A DNA stretch of 64,000 nt from positions 1 through 64,000 of the forward strand of contig JAFKAC010000090.1 in NCBI GenBank assembly GCA_025766275.1, in the 5' to 3' direction. The stretch is from Lactarius indigo. Its lineage: Eukaryota > Basidiomycota > Agaricomycetes > Russulales > Russulaceae. The position numbers and the translations under genes are program-made. The notes beneath the pieces were generated by a model, which saw nothing but the letters and a program-made list of their open reading frames with translations, ran no database searches and had not been told where the DNA came from. Within the stretch, counting starts at the first letter, position 1. Each line of letters opens with the position of its first letter. This document shows positions 36,209-48,202 of the stretch, in pieces.

Positions 36209-37870
36209 ATGTCCGCTGCGACTACTGAATCCTCCAAGAAGCCTCAATCAAAACCCAAATCTAAAGAAAAGCGCCAGGGACAGACAAAAGCCAGCGGGAC
36301 GGAACGCCTCAAAACCATCGTGCGCAGATTACCACCGAATCTACCTGAGCACATATTTTGGCAGTCTGTGCAACCATGGGTGACAGACGACACCGTGCTC
36401 TGGAAAGAATTTTATCCTGGAAAATCGAGGAAGAGGTGAGTGTCAGAGATCATAATTTAAAGGCCTTATAAATACGCCGCATCGTAAGACAAAATAAGGA
36501 GGACGTGCATTCCCGCGCATATATTGCGTTCAAGACGGAGGAATACGTAGCAAAGTTCAGTCGAGAGTATGATGGTCATATATTCAAAGATAAAGCCGGT
36601 ATGACCTTGTCCATACTGACTGGGGGCGAAACCAATAATCTCGCTTTCACTAGGAAATGAATCGCAAGCCGTGGTCGAGTTTGCACCATATCAGAAGTTA
36701 CCTTTGGACAAGAAGAAAATCGACAGCAGGAACGCTACAATCGATCAAGGTGCATTATATCTCCTCGACTCCCACTTCTTGCCTTATAAGCAATTTCAGA
36801 TGAAGAGTATATCGCTTTCCTACAGTCCTTGGAAACACTTTCGACAAAGCCTTACGATGCTGACCAGCTCTTGGAAATGCTAGGTCCGTACCTTGCATAC
36901 TTCGTGGGGTGCCCTTGCATTTTCTCACTCTCCTCTAGTTGCTTCGACTGAGCGTCCTTCTATGCCCGCATCCACACCACTACTGGACGCCCTAAAGGCT
37001 GAAAAATCTGCGCAAAGGGACAAGGAAGCCATTCAGAGGAATCACCCCCACTACAAAGACGCTGCTCAAGCATCCAAGAAGGAAGAATCCAAGAAGAAGG
37101 CCGCCGTCGCCGCCGCCACGGCCAAACAAAGTGGTGACCCTGCCGCGCCGTTGGGCAAACGAGCAGCGAAGAGGGCTGCCGCTGCCGCCGCCCAGAAAGC
37201 ATCTGCTCAGACTAGCGCGCCCATACCACCGAAGGCCGGAGGTACACTTGCCGTACCCTCCACCACCAAATCGCCTCCCTCTCCCAGCAAGAGCAAGTCC
37301 ACACGGGCCAGTAAGCATCACGCATCGGCGCAAGCCCAATCATCCAAGTTGTCCCCTACTCCGCTCGACCCAGCCACGCAGGCAGCAGCAACTTCCAGTG
37401 CCCCCGCGGAAACTGGTGCCAGTGCGTCTGGACCGGCACCGGTACCTGTAACCGCCACAGGATCCAATGAATCTGGAAGGCGCACGCGACCAGTCCTCGG
37501 CCTTGCGTCTCGACAGTTCGAGGTCGCTCTCAGTGGTGCAGGCGTATCCAAGGGCAGCAGGCGGGACCGCGGAGCCGAGAAGGAGAAGGAACCCGCTAAG
37601 GACGGTCCCCCACGAGAGAAGAAGGACGGCGGCAGCAGGAAAAAGAAGGAAGACGACGCTCCTGCGCGAAACCCTGTGCTCGTACCCCAGCCGGGCGTCT
37701 TGCCTGCCCCGACGATCCTTCAACGCGAGGCGAAGCCGCCGCCACCACCACGTCAGTCTCAGCAGGCGTCGCCAGACACCAGCACTGCCACACCCTCTGG
37801 GCGCAAGCGGGGCAGAGGCAGGGGCAGAGGTGGGAACAGAGGGGCGGCCCCACCCCCGGCAGACTCGTGA
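36209..37870 (+). CDS. UPF3: Upf3, nonsense-mediated mRNA decay factor
   Basis: Smg4/Upf3 family protein that binds Upf2 and exon-junction or ribosome complexes and shuttles between nucleus and cytoplasm in nonsense-mediated decay. Exons are 36209-36435, 36489-36598, 36654-36749, 36800-36883 and 36939-37870, 482 residues. The RRM-like Upf3 domain occupies about residues 30-180: IVRRLPPNLPEHIFWQSV, RAYIAFKTEEYVAKFSRE, AVVEFAPYQKLPLDKKK, IDSRNATIDQDEEYIAFLQS and DADQLLEMLVAS. The C-terminal half is low-complexity, rich in A, P, S, K and R, ending in RGRGRGGNRG (RGG-like). I chose ATG 36209 over the in-frame upstream ATG at 36149 because the latter adds a hydrophobic stretch not seen in homologues. 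Confidence 0.93.
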
Positions 37871-38971
37871 TCGGACATTGCATTCACATCAAAGGATTAG
37901 GCGCAATATACGTGGTATGTCCTTATTTCCATCATTGGTCCGACGAAAACGCTGATTCACGACATCTTCCGCTCGTATCATTAGCGAATATTGGTTCGTA
38001 TGCAGGTCGCTCTATCTCTACGCTAGAAACCGGCTCAGGACGTGTTTCTGGTTCTGAGCGGGCGTTTTAGTACTTCCTTGCTATGAACGGATTTTTGATG
38101 GCATGGCACAGGTCCATGTGGGCTAGTGCTTTGGGTTGGTAGGGCTAAGTTTAAGGCCAAGAGCACCTGTCATTGGTAGCATAGATACTGTACAGTAATG
38201 TTCGCTCATGCTTGAAACCTCTTCCGGGGAATGCCGTGCCGGGGCTGAAAAACCCCCATGTGTCCTCGCGCGCTCCATCACAAGAACTCACAGTAACGCT
38301 CACGTAGATGATACGGCCGATCTTTTCGTGGATTCACGTCATACAGTGAGTCTACATTTTGGTTACTCCGTCTCCCGGCGATTTCTGCGGCCTTGAATGA
38401 TGAGTACAAATCACACAAATCAAGCTCAACAGTCTTATGGAATTTTTTCCATCTGCTGACCTTATTCTGCAATCCTGATTCACTTCACTCTCCGTTGTTC
38501 CGTGTTTCATAGTATGCTCACTTGTCCGTTTTTAGAGGATTTTAACACAAGGTTCAAGTCTTGGTCTTCCCTGATGGTATCTAGGGTGTGCATGTGGGGC
38601 AAGTTGTTATTTCTATTACCGTCGATAGCAATGCCCGCGCTGGTCAATAGTCAATTCTTATGGGTCTAGAAGCGGGCAGCATGACAGCAGGCCTCGTTTC
38701 GAGTACGCTTGAGTTAGCTCACTGTGCTTTGCACAAGTTTCTGAAGACGCCCAATTTTCGCATACCGCGCTTGAATATAGGCCAGAATCATGGCAACTCG
38801 ACAAGTCAGATCTAGTCAGACCTTGAAATATATGTTCCCTAGACACACATCGCTGCTGGCGCCGTGGATGAAGTAGGAGCATGGAGTCGATAATTATGCT
38901 ATATAGCTTCGTACAATTCGGTACAAATGATACAGGTAACTCGATCGAGCGGAGCCAAATGGACTTGGCTC
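37871..38971. other. Convergent intergenic region
   Basis: The region lies between the 3' ends of UPF3 (plus) and SYF2 (minus). I see no gene in its 1.1 kb. Confidence 0.35.
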
Positions 38972-40158
38972 TCATAAAGCTGTTCCACGCTCGAAACTGG
39001 CGCGGATCTCTGCGGTATATTTGTCGTAGTAACGCGCAATCTTTAAAACAGAAATCAGCGAACATTGACGGCCGCGAACGGGTAGTTCGTACCTTTTTGT
39101 TGAAGATGCGATTCTTCTCGTTGATATAAGTGACATCTCCTGAATCCTCGTTCGGGCGTTTTCTCGAGAACTTGCGTCGCTTGTCGATACTTTTGGAAGT
39201 AATCAATCAACGGACAAGAAAGAGTGGACGATGTAACAACGTACTCTTGATTAATCTTGCCGATGACGCGGTCGATGGCCTCATCCGAAGGTTTGTTATC
39301 AGCATATAATAAGCTGTTCGCATCGCGGTAGAGGCTCTCTGATGCCAGTTGCTGCTGGTGAGCAGTCGGGACCAACTGGAAATCCATGGTCAAAATTTTT
39401 GAAAAGAACACAGGATCAACAATGGCTCTACCTGAGAGCCCGAGGCTTGTGCAGGGTCGAAGCCCGTCAATGAGAACGATGAAGACCCGCTTTGTGAAAG
39501 CGTCCCAGGTGCAAGTCCCATCGCAGTCTCCTTTTGTCTATTGTAAACTTCTAAATCTGGCTTGAGCTTATCGACGTCCTTTTTGTATTTCCGTCGTGCC
39601 GCATGCGCATCGTCTACGAATGAGCCAGGAAACAACCGGTCAACAAGGTCAGTGAGAGAAAGGGAATATCGAACGCACCATGGAACTCAAAGTCGGCTCT
39701 TCGTGCTTTCCTCGCGAGCTTCTTCTCCCATTCTTCATTCTCCTCGATGGTCCACTCCCAGTTCTTCTGCCTCTCGACGTCCTCGCCCCGCTCCTCCGCA
39801 TCCGCTTTCAACCGAAGTGTCTCGGCCAACTTGCGCTGCTTTTCGAGACGCGCAAGGTCGCGCGCAGCACTCTTGATCCTTGACGACTCTTCAATTACCG
39901 AGGCACGGTTCGCAAGTGCGGATGATTGCTGGTGCCGTGTCGTTGGCATTGGACTGGACAACATGTGACGATGAGACGCACCATTTTGGCTCTGAGTTGT
40001 CGCATCTTTTCTCTCCTCTCCTCCATCGTAATGGACTTTCCATTTGCTTCGTCTTGGTCTTGATTCTCGGGGTCCGATGCGTCATCTCGAGGGGGGGCAT
40101 CCTCAACTTCCGGTGTTTGTGGTTCTACCTCAGGCTCTGTATTTCCCTTTGGGCTCAT
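38972..40158 (-). CDS. SYF2: Pre-mRNA-splicing factor Syf2
   Basis: Syf2 is a component of the NineTeen-associated spliceosomal complex, acting in the nucleus at activation and second-step stages. The ATG at 40158 gives MSPKGNTEPEVE, an acidic N-terminus, then MEERREKMRQLRAKM. Blocks that follow are LANRASVIEESS, NWEWTIEENEEWEKKL, RKARRADFEFHDDAHAARR, YKKDVDKLKPDLEVYN, DEAIDRVIGKIN, IDKRRKFSRKRPNED, GDVTYINEKNRIFNKK and IARYYDKYTAEIRASFERG just before the stop at 38972-38974. Introns of about 52-75 nt all preserve frame. The order and spacing match the family. Confidence 0.93.
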
Positions 40159-40407
40159 TTCGACGATGAAAAATGGGACTTCTGAGGTCAGAAAGGGTGC
40201 TCGAAGAGTATGATAGAAAGGGGTATCGAGTCAAGAATCAAGCGTTCCACTGTGCAACTCGAACAGCACCGCACACTGGAGCTGGCACGTGATGTGTGAG
40301 AATCAATATCCTATTTTAGTATACCAAAACATGTCTACGTAGCAGGACCGTGACTGAAGAGTTCGTGTAGTATAGTACGATAACAATATACAGACCAATC
40401 GCCCGGC

Positions 40408-42530
40408 TTAGTGATGCTGTGCGCGCTTACTCGCAAGACGTATGCGCTCTCCGTAATAGTACAGGAGAATCGGAATAGGAATGAATGCGCAAGAAAGGAA
40501 CGCAAGCAGAGTGCTCGCCCACCCCACACCTAGGTTGTGGTACATTGCAGCTCCAAATAGCGGGAATCCCGCACCAAATGCAGAGCGAACGAGGTCATTC
40601 CCTGCAAGTACACTCGCCGTATATGCTGGGTATGCGTCCGTGAGGTAATTCAGCACCGCGTTCTACGGAGCGCGCAAGTCAGTCTCGGCATCAGCGCCCA
40701 TTGGCAAAGTGAAACTCACAAAGAGAAGGAGTCCGGCAATGGGGAATAGCCCCGAGCCCAGGATTGGTACAATCCAGTGGACGCTTGGTCGAGAGGACCA
40801 GCCGAACCAAAATAAGCAGATCGGGACGAAGAATGAACCAACGATGGCGACAGGCATCCGTTTCTCGGGTTTAATTTGACCGTTCTCGTCAAACATCTTC
40901 TCTTGAACGTTATAGAGGTAGTAAAAGAACGGGGGAAGCGTGATGAATATCCCGCCTAATATGCCGAGAAATGCGAGGCCGAGGAATTGTTCCTTGAAAT
41001 GGTAGATCTCGACGAAGACGACTGGGAACGATTCGAACCAGAGATAGAAGAGGGCATAGATTAGTCCGATGTAAAGGTTGAGCAGAAGAACGATGGGCTC
41101 CTGGAAATTGAGTGTGAACGGTCGAACCAACACCTGGGTGGCGATATCGCGTCCGGTCATGCTCTCGGCCTCGATTTCGGGTAGCGATTTGAGTCGTTTG
41201 TCGCCTGTGGCTATCCGAAGACGTTTTGCGCGGCGATAAAGGATGTTGGAGGAAGAGGTTTCGGGGAAGAAGAAGAAAAGAAGAGTGAGGGTGAAACCAC
41301 CCAACCACATCAATTCCCATATCGTCCATCTCCAACCCTTCTCATGAGCCGCAAAACCGCCGACAAGGGGCCCCATCGCGGGGGCGGCTACAGCGAAGGC
41401 ACTCCAGACGGTGATGCCGTACGCCCGCTTCTTTGGAGTGTATATGTCTGCAACGGTGGCGCCCCCTGTTGCGAGAACTGGCGACCCGACGAAGCCCGTA
41501 ATGAAACGGAATGCCATAAGCATGCCAAAGTTCGTCGCTAGCGCTGTTGGCACCTGGAGGATGACATATAGGAATAGAGTGAATAAGTAGATGGGCATGC
41601 GCCCGATGTAAGGCATCTCGCTCATTGGCGACCAAAGCATAGGCCCTGCCCGACAAAGAACAATTGAGCAAAGTACTAATTTTAGACATCAATGCGCAGC
41701 GTACCGAGTCCATAACCTGCCACGAATAAGGTGAGCCCAAGGGTTGCAGCGACTAAGCCGACATGGAACTCCTGCATAACGTCCACAATACCCGCGGTAT
41801 AGATCGCCGAGCCAATGTAAACAGAAAACGTCAAAAGGCAGACTTGAAACATGACCCAGATTTTTTTCGCCTGTGACCAGTTCATCGGGTTCTTGGGAAG
41901 AGAATCAGTGATGCCACGTAAAGGAAGCGAAGGCTGATCTCGACATACTTCTGGGTCATCAGGACCATTCCAAGTGACCAACAAAGAACCGGCCTCATCT
42001 TTGCCAGACTTTGGTTGCTCCTTCGCCCCCACGATAGTCAGAGAGGACTGTAGAGCTGCCGATTGAGTTTTATGCGCTTCCTGGTCGTCAAACACTCCGA
42101 AGCCGCGTCTTGGAGGGTACAGTGGATGATCATTTTCCTCCAACCCAGGTCCTAGAGTGAGAGTGGATTGTAGAGCTACTGGTTTGATTGCGTGTGCTTC
42201 CTCATCGAACGCCTCAGAGTCGCGCCCTCGAACGTTTAGTGGATCGTCGTGGTCTTCCGCACGTGCTAAAGTCAGAGTGGATTGTAGAGCCACCGATTGG
42301 GTTACATGTATGTCTTGTACGCTGAACGCTCCGAAGCCGCCTCGAACGTTTGGTGGATCATCGTGATCTTTCGTTCCATGTCCTATCGTAGTTTCCGATG
42401 ACTTCATCCTTCTGATTGTCTTTTGATAAACGTCAGGCGGGTCCATCTCATCGAGATGGCGGAAGTACGTCGGTCCTAGGACAGCGCGGACGACAACAGC
42501 AAAAAACGTGTCGTGAAATAACCCAGACAT
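40408..42530 (-). CDS. MFS transporter of the DHA1 type with repetitive N-terminal tail
   Basis: Twelve-helix major facilitator of the drug/polyamine:H+ antiporter group, likely in the plasma membrane. Three exons: the first (from ATG 42530) encodes an unusually long hydrophilic tail of about 230 residues, then NPMNWSQAKKIWVMFQV and the first helices; the second carries WSPMSEMPYIGRMPIYLF, RFITGFVGSPVLATGGAT, ADIYTPKKRAYGI and WTIWELMWLGGF; the third ends in YYYGERIRLASKRAQHH at stop 40408-40410. The tail holds three imperfect copies of a roughly 40-residue unit containing VALQSTLTL, listed separately. Substrate is unknown. Confidence 0.9.
42015..42385 (-). repeat. In-frame tandem repeat in the MFS transporter tail
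   Basis: Three imperfect repeats of about 120 bp encode units built on DHDDPxNVRG...AF....H....VALQSTLTL. The core base sequence ggattgtagagc is identical in two copies and changed at one position in the third. Unit length is a multiple of three, so copy number can vary without a frameshift. Confidence 0.8.
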
Positions 42531-43573
42531 AATGGTCGTGCGAGGCGTGAGACACAGTGAGGAAAAGTAGGGCCAGTAAACGCGGGCATGAAGCCTAGTT
42601 TATAAGAACTTAAGTGCGAAATCCACGGAGAACAAGGAAGGCTGTTGTGCTGACACAGATAGAAGTGATGAGGGAGTAACGGAAATTGACTAAGAGAGGC
42701 GCCGGAGGTAACGGCGCACAGTCAGAAATTGAGTAGCACGGGGCTATAGTGGATCTCCAATAGCATAGCCACACTGGCACCACTACGCCAAGTTGCCCAG
42801 TAGGATGGCGAGCGTATTATATTCCTTTTGGGGGAGGAGAGCTACTAATTTAGGTCAGTCTGATGACAAACAGTGTCGATGGAGCGGAAACAGACAATAA
42901 GTGGCCGTTGGACTTGGGCTTGAACAGCTGGAAACGTCAGAAACCCAGTTCGTTGTCGGGATCACGGAACCAGGGTAAAACCATTACTCGGGAAGGCTAC
43001 TCATGGACCATGTTTCAAGCTTCAAGCTTCAAGCTTCGGCATAGAACGAAGCACTGTCGCTTGCATGGACGCTTGGTCGACGCGTTCAGAAAAACTAATA
43101 AATCGGGCTGGGTCTTCTGAGTTCTAGTCAGAACATCGAGCACTGGACACTCGGCGCTCTGTGTATAACGACGGTTAAGAAGCTTGATGAAGGTGCAAGT
43201 GCGATCACGGTGGTCGCACTGCGCTACTTGATTACCATACTTGTGATCCGAGTCGGGGGTTGGGCTTTCGCTTGATTTAAGCCTATATTTAGGGCTCGTC
43301 TCAATTCAAGGCAGCTCTCTCGAGCACTGAATGGCACGTAAACATTCTTCGACTTCTTTTCAGGACCGGGTATCATTCGTAATTCTGACCCTCTTCTTTC
43401 CAGTCAATGAGCAAGGCTGAATTAGATGACTCGACCAACATCAGAACCGTATGTGACAAAAATGCGAGAATATGAGCGCAGGTGCACTAGGGAAGCCTTA
43501 GGGCTAAGAAACCCGCCATATCAAGTGTACAGGCTGTCGCAGCGTTGAATTAGAGGACCGTCGCCATCATCGC
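42531..43573. other. Intergenic region with a small tandem repeat
   Basis: No gene is recognised in this 1.0 kb. Around 43,016-43,036 a heptamer, ttcaagc, is repeated three times in tandem, giving overlapping HindIII-type palindromes (aagctt). Confidence 0.4.
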
Positions 43574-45600
43574 CTATGAGCCCTCCACTGACATGTTTCT
43601 CATTGTGGATACCAGGTCAGCCCCTTTCTGCGGTCCTTCGTCGACTGTCTCATCATCTTGGTTGTGATGATGCACAATCTCACGGCCCTGCCAGTTGGTA
43701 TTAGGTGGTGCTCGGAAACAGTGTGAAAGACAACAAACGTACTTCGTCGACGTTCTCCTTCTCGGATTCTTCTTTATATTTAGCAATATTTGCTTCGAGT
43801 TCGCCCGTGGGAGAAAGAGAAGCAAGTGTCGACATACGCTTCATCGCCGCAATTCCCCACACGGCGCGACGGACTGCGAGAAATCGCATGAGCATGACAC
43901 CGACGAAAGCAAGGCGCCACAGAAACTCACAACGCGTCTTAGCGTCCAAACGTTTCTGGATATGCGGGAGTAGGTCTGTAGGACCACCGGTTGGGCTTTC
44001 GGGATCGGGGACGAAGTGCGGCTTCTCGTCTGAGAGCCACCGGTGTTGCAGCATCTCTGTCGCAGTCGGGCGCTGGGTAGGGTCTGTCGTCAGACATGCA
44101 CTAACGAAGTCTCTCGCAGTCTTGGACACGTTTGCCCAATACTCCTCTGTTCGGCGTAGGTGAGATGGGACGCATAATGAATTCATACAACGCACCCGGT
44201 TCGAATTTGTAGTCCCCTGCGATAATGGCTTCCATCTCCTGTTGCTGGTTTTCGCGGTCGAATGGCGTGTACCCAGCGAGTAGGAAGTATGTGATCACGC
44301 CCATAGCCCATATGTCCACTGGTCTCCCATGACCCGCTGCACAAAACGATTATTCGTTAGTCTGCATGTCTCGCGATAAGGTCTGTGGTACCACATACTC
44401 TTCTTAAAGATCTCAGGAGCCATGTATCCCGGGGTTCCACAAATTTCGGTGAGTAAATGGAAACGCTCTTCTTCCATGACGCGACTTAACCCGAAGTCGG
44501 CAATCATGATGTCTGCATCCTCAGAGGGGGTGCGGAAGAGTAGGTTCTCGGGTTTAAGGTCACGATGAACGATGTTACACTCATGAATGTACTGGACGGC
44601 TTTCATGATTGTTCGCACCAAGTCGGCCGCGTCACTACGAGTGTGTCAGGAACGGGGATAAACCACGAAATACTCCACATACGGTTCATGGTAATTGCCC
44701 TTGGCACATATCCTGTCGAAAAGTTCTCCACCAGTGCACAGGTCAAAGCAGAGGTACAAGTTATTGGTTGTCTGCCTTTGCTAGTTAGGGGCACGTTTCG
44801 CAAACACGATGTGGAGATGACCTCGAAATAATCGTGCAACGTGACGATATTCTTATGACCACTGGACACACGTTTCAACACCGCAATCTCGTTCCGTACC
44901 TGGAGCTATGTCAGATATCGCACTACAAACGATGATAACACTGTGGTCGCCGCACCATGAACTCTCGACCCTCCATGAGCTTCTTGTTGATTACCTTACA
45001 AGCATAGTACTTTCCCGTTTTGATATGAACAGCTTCCTTTACTATCGCATAAGTTCCACTACCGAGTGTCTTTCCTGTGCGGTACTGGTGATTACCGTGA
45101 TCAAAACCACGATTTCCGTTATTAGTGAACGAAGTCACCTGGCACGGCACGGTTACTGGAGCATTTGGCATCTCTAATGGAGGTCTAGGTGACTTTGGGC
45201 GGGCGAGGAAGGGGTACGAAAGCGCAACGGGTGCAAGAAACAAGATTGCCAAGAGTGAGTAGCCATCCTATAAATGGCATCATTGCGGACCTACCGTTTC
45301 GGCGCTTCGCGTCGGCAGCGCCGGAGCATCGCGAGTCCTCTCTGTGACGTCCGGCGCCGATTCGGGCCGTGGCGCACTGCCTTGTTCACTGCCAACACTG
45401 GCAACTGTCGCACTCGTCTGGTCGTTGGTGCGGACCCCTTTTGTAGCCGTCCCGGACGAGCTGGCAGAGCCAGAGCGATACCCAGAATCTTTTTGACGAT
45501 CTCGCAGCGACGGTACAGCAGGGAACTTGTTGGCAATCTTGCGCGGTAACTTGTTGATAGAGCTAGGGGAGGACTGACTCTGGCTTTGGTTGTTCCCCAT
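43574..45600 (-). CDS. Calcium/calmodulin-dependent protein kinase with N-myristoylation motif
   Basis: Ser/Thr kinase of the CaMK group (fungal Cmk type). The ATG at 45600 gives MGNNQSQSQSS, a good N-myristoylation signal, then about 90 Ser-rich residues. Kinase motifs in order: TLGSGTYAIVKEA (P-loop), YYACKVI (ATP lysine), NNLYLCFDLCTGGELFDRI, IVHRDLKPENLLF, IADFGLSRVM, CGTPGYMAPEIF, DIWAMGVITYFLLAGYTPFD and WANVSKTARDFVSACL. After the catalytic domain comes FRRAVWGIAAMKRMSTL, a basic amphipathic stretch that suits an autoinhibitory/calmodulin-binding segment. The last exon is acidic and His-rich (IVHHHNQDDETVDEG), ending at 43574-43576. About nine exons join in frame. All catalytic residues are present. 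Confidence 0.92.
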
Positions 45601-47127
45601 AGGAGTCGATGGTGGCAGGTTGGAAAGCAGGGGGAATCTGCGGCGCTTATGCAAGTGTGTACGTATTTATGCCTGTCTACGACCTTAGCCCTGAATAGCG
45701 CGAGGCGCTGTCTCATCGTGGTCTATAGCCGGCATTATAGATGCAGCAGTGCACACCTATGTATCTGCATGGACTTGGGCCCTAATCCCAGAACTTCTTT
45801 TGAACTCGACCGTGTGCACCATCATCGCCACCCAATGCTGTCCAAACGGAAGCTCGCCACTAAGTCACCCCTATCGTATGCTGCGAAACGCCCAGCCTTT
45901 GTCAGCACCACTTTTGGCATCTAACTGATGGTTGCAGCACAGCATAGTTTTTACCCCTTGTGACGAACTAAACAATTATCATGTGGTCTTGCTTCGCGAT
46001 AGAGCATGCACAGACACACACAGCCGAATGGTTAGACGCTGCTAGCTGCACTCCAGTCGCTCACCCTATGTGAGAAACTTTGCATGTGATCCGCGAGCAG
46101 GTATCGAGATGGATGAGAGCAAGTCCGATTCTGAACCTTGCAATCGTAAAAGCGTCAGCGCGTCACGGCAAAAACTACGGGATCCATTTCCGTTGGCTGG
46201 AAGTATCATCCGGAATGCTCACAGATACACAGCCATCAGTTCCAGTGGGGTCAAATAATTGGCTATGCAACCACATTCGATATCGTATTGTTCAGATGGC
46301 GGAGTACAGTGAATCAACGAGACAATTAATCACAATGACAAGCGCAATCATGTATCTCATTCCAAGGTGAATATAGGACCGGTATGTGTGGCTATTCTTA
46401 GACCACGGATACACCCGGGGCTCTGCGGAGGATATAATTAGTTTCTGCGACAAGACTAGTGATGAGGGTATTCATTCAAGTTACACTTCGATAAGGAGTG
46501 TAGGTGACCTTTATTCTATCATAGCCCACAAGCGAATCTCAAAATACCTGACTTTGGACATGTTGTGACCAATGTTTCGTTGTGTCGCACGGACATTTCG
46601 GACACTGGTTTTGATAGCTTCGACGAATAGACCCACTAGTTCAATGGCTAGGCCTGTCCAGGTCAGAACTGATTTGGTCTCATCTCTCCTGAGCTCAAGC
46701 CCCGATCCACATTCACAGCCTGCGCTGAAACGGGCAAGGTCAACATGCCATCGCCAAGTTCCACCCTTGGTTCTGCCAGTGACCGAATCACTCTGCTCTG
46801 GCCTGGTCTGCAAGGCTCGGTGAGCGGTCCCTCGCCACATTACGGTTAAGTCTTTACAACTTGTCTAGTGCTATTAGCCGAGCCTGCTGCGTACCCCCTG
46901 AAAGCAAGCATAACGTCATACCGTCTGTGGGGTGAGTACGAAGGTGGCGTTATGGTAGTACTATATATAGCTACTAGTGTATCGCAACTCTAGTGGACGT
47001 AAAGTTTGTCCAGTGTAGTGCGCTATGCAGCACAGTAACCACATGATCCGTTACGCATACAGCGATGTCGTTATTTGTATCATATACAGAATATCCTAAA
47101 CGATTGATACACTTGGTCCCTAGGAAA
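45601..47127. other. No recognised gene
   Basis: Only short open frames occur in this 1.5 kb. One on the minus strand near 46,511-46,840 (TGLAIELVGLFVEAIKT) is somewhat protein-like but isolated. The interval holds the kinase promoter. Confidence 0.3.
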
Positions 47128-48202
47128 TTACATCCTTCGAACGGCCCACTCGAGCCTCTTGAGGGTCAAGCCATCTCTCGTCCTGACCCCGACGTCATAA
47201 TCAAATTCTACTAGACGCGCTTCAACTTTGACGGAGCCTTTCGGGAATACGACACCATCCCATAACGCCACCCACGATGAAGGAGAGTGGCAGAACTGCC
47301 GAGGATGCGAGACGTTGCCCTCAAATTCGAGAAAACCAACCTCTGCAAGGCCAGTAGACCAGCCGAATATGCTTGCGCCACTAACGTTAGCGAGAAGACT
47401 ACCTAAGGTCACCGCAAGCGCCAGCTGTTGCTCATCGGAAAACAGATGGAATACTGCCGCTGCATGGATAGCCATAACTTGGCCACGTAGCTGGTTCAGC
47501 GAGCTAAGACTCGTGAGGTCAGGTATGTTCTCGGCTGGAGGTCCAGGAGTAACGTGCGCCGGATTTAGTAGATCTGCCTGGACGAACACCGCAGGAAATG
47601 ATGCTGCTGAGGATCGGAAGAGCTTATGGCCCAGGTCCCAGAACCCTGTACGGGGCTCATCAGCACTCCTTGGTTCAGGCGGCACCAGGCTGCTACTCAC
47701 CACCCACAATATCGGTCGCAATGATCTGGTTCACCGGCCAACCGTCTAGTGCTGCCTTGCGTGTATCGGCCCCGACTGTGACAATTAGCCCCGTCACTAA
47801 CACTGAGGTGGTACTAATAGGCTCACAGCAACACCCGACGTCCAACAACACTCCTCCGTTATCACGTCCAAGGGCAAGCACATCCGCGTATCCTGGAAGA
47901 GAAGCGATCATAGTCCTTCAATAAATCTACTCGTCAACTTGGGTCATGTGAGTAGCGTTGTTGGAGTCACCTTGCGAACGTATAAGAGCCGATTGTACTA
48001 TATGGGAACACCTGCAATCGCCGTCAATGAGAACATTTTTACCTGTATATCACATTTGCCTGCTTACTTCGAATGCCTCTGTAGCAACCGCCCGAATGTG
48101 ATCGCGAAGCTCCTGTGAGCCGCTTATTCTAGTCGTGGCTTTGAAGAAAGCCTCATTATCTGAATCTAGTACGAGCAAGGATGGATCAAGTGGGGGGGGC
48201 AT
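47128..48202 (-). CDS. SAM-dependent class I methyltransferase
   Basis: A small-molecule type methyltransferase of the group often found with fungal terpenoid or polyketide enzymes. The ATG at 48202 gives MPPPLDPSLLVLDSDNEAFF. Five exons follow: ELRDHIRAVATEAFE, then VFPYSTIGSYTFAR, MIASLPGYADVLALG, and the SAM motif I LLDVGCCFGADTRKA, completed across an intron. NQIIATDIVGGFWDLGHKLF includes the acidic ribose-binding position. Later blocks are LNQLRGQVMAIHAAAVFHLF, DEQQLALAVTLGSLL, CHSPSSWVALWDG and the end LEWAVRRM (stop at 47128-47130). No neighbouring biosynthetic gene is seen, so its substrate cannot be inferred. Confidence 0.88.

Noticed and set aside
47128..48202. Secondary-metabolite cluster suggested by the methyltransferase
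   Set aside because: No polyketide, terpene, peptide-synthetase or P450 gene is recognised in the window.
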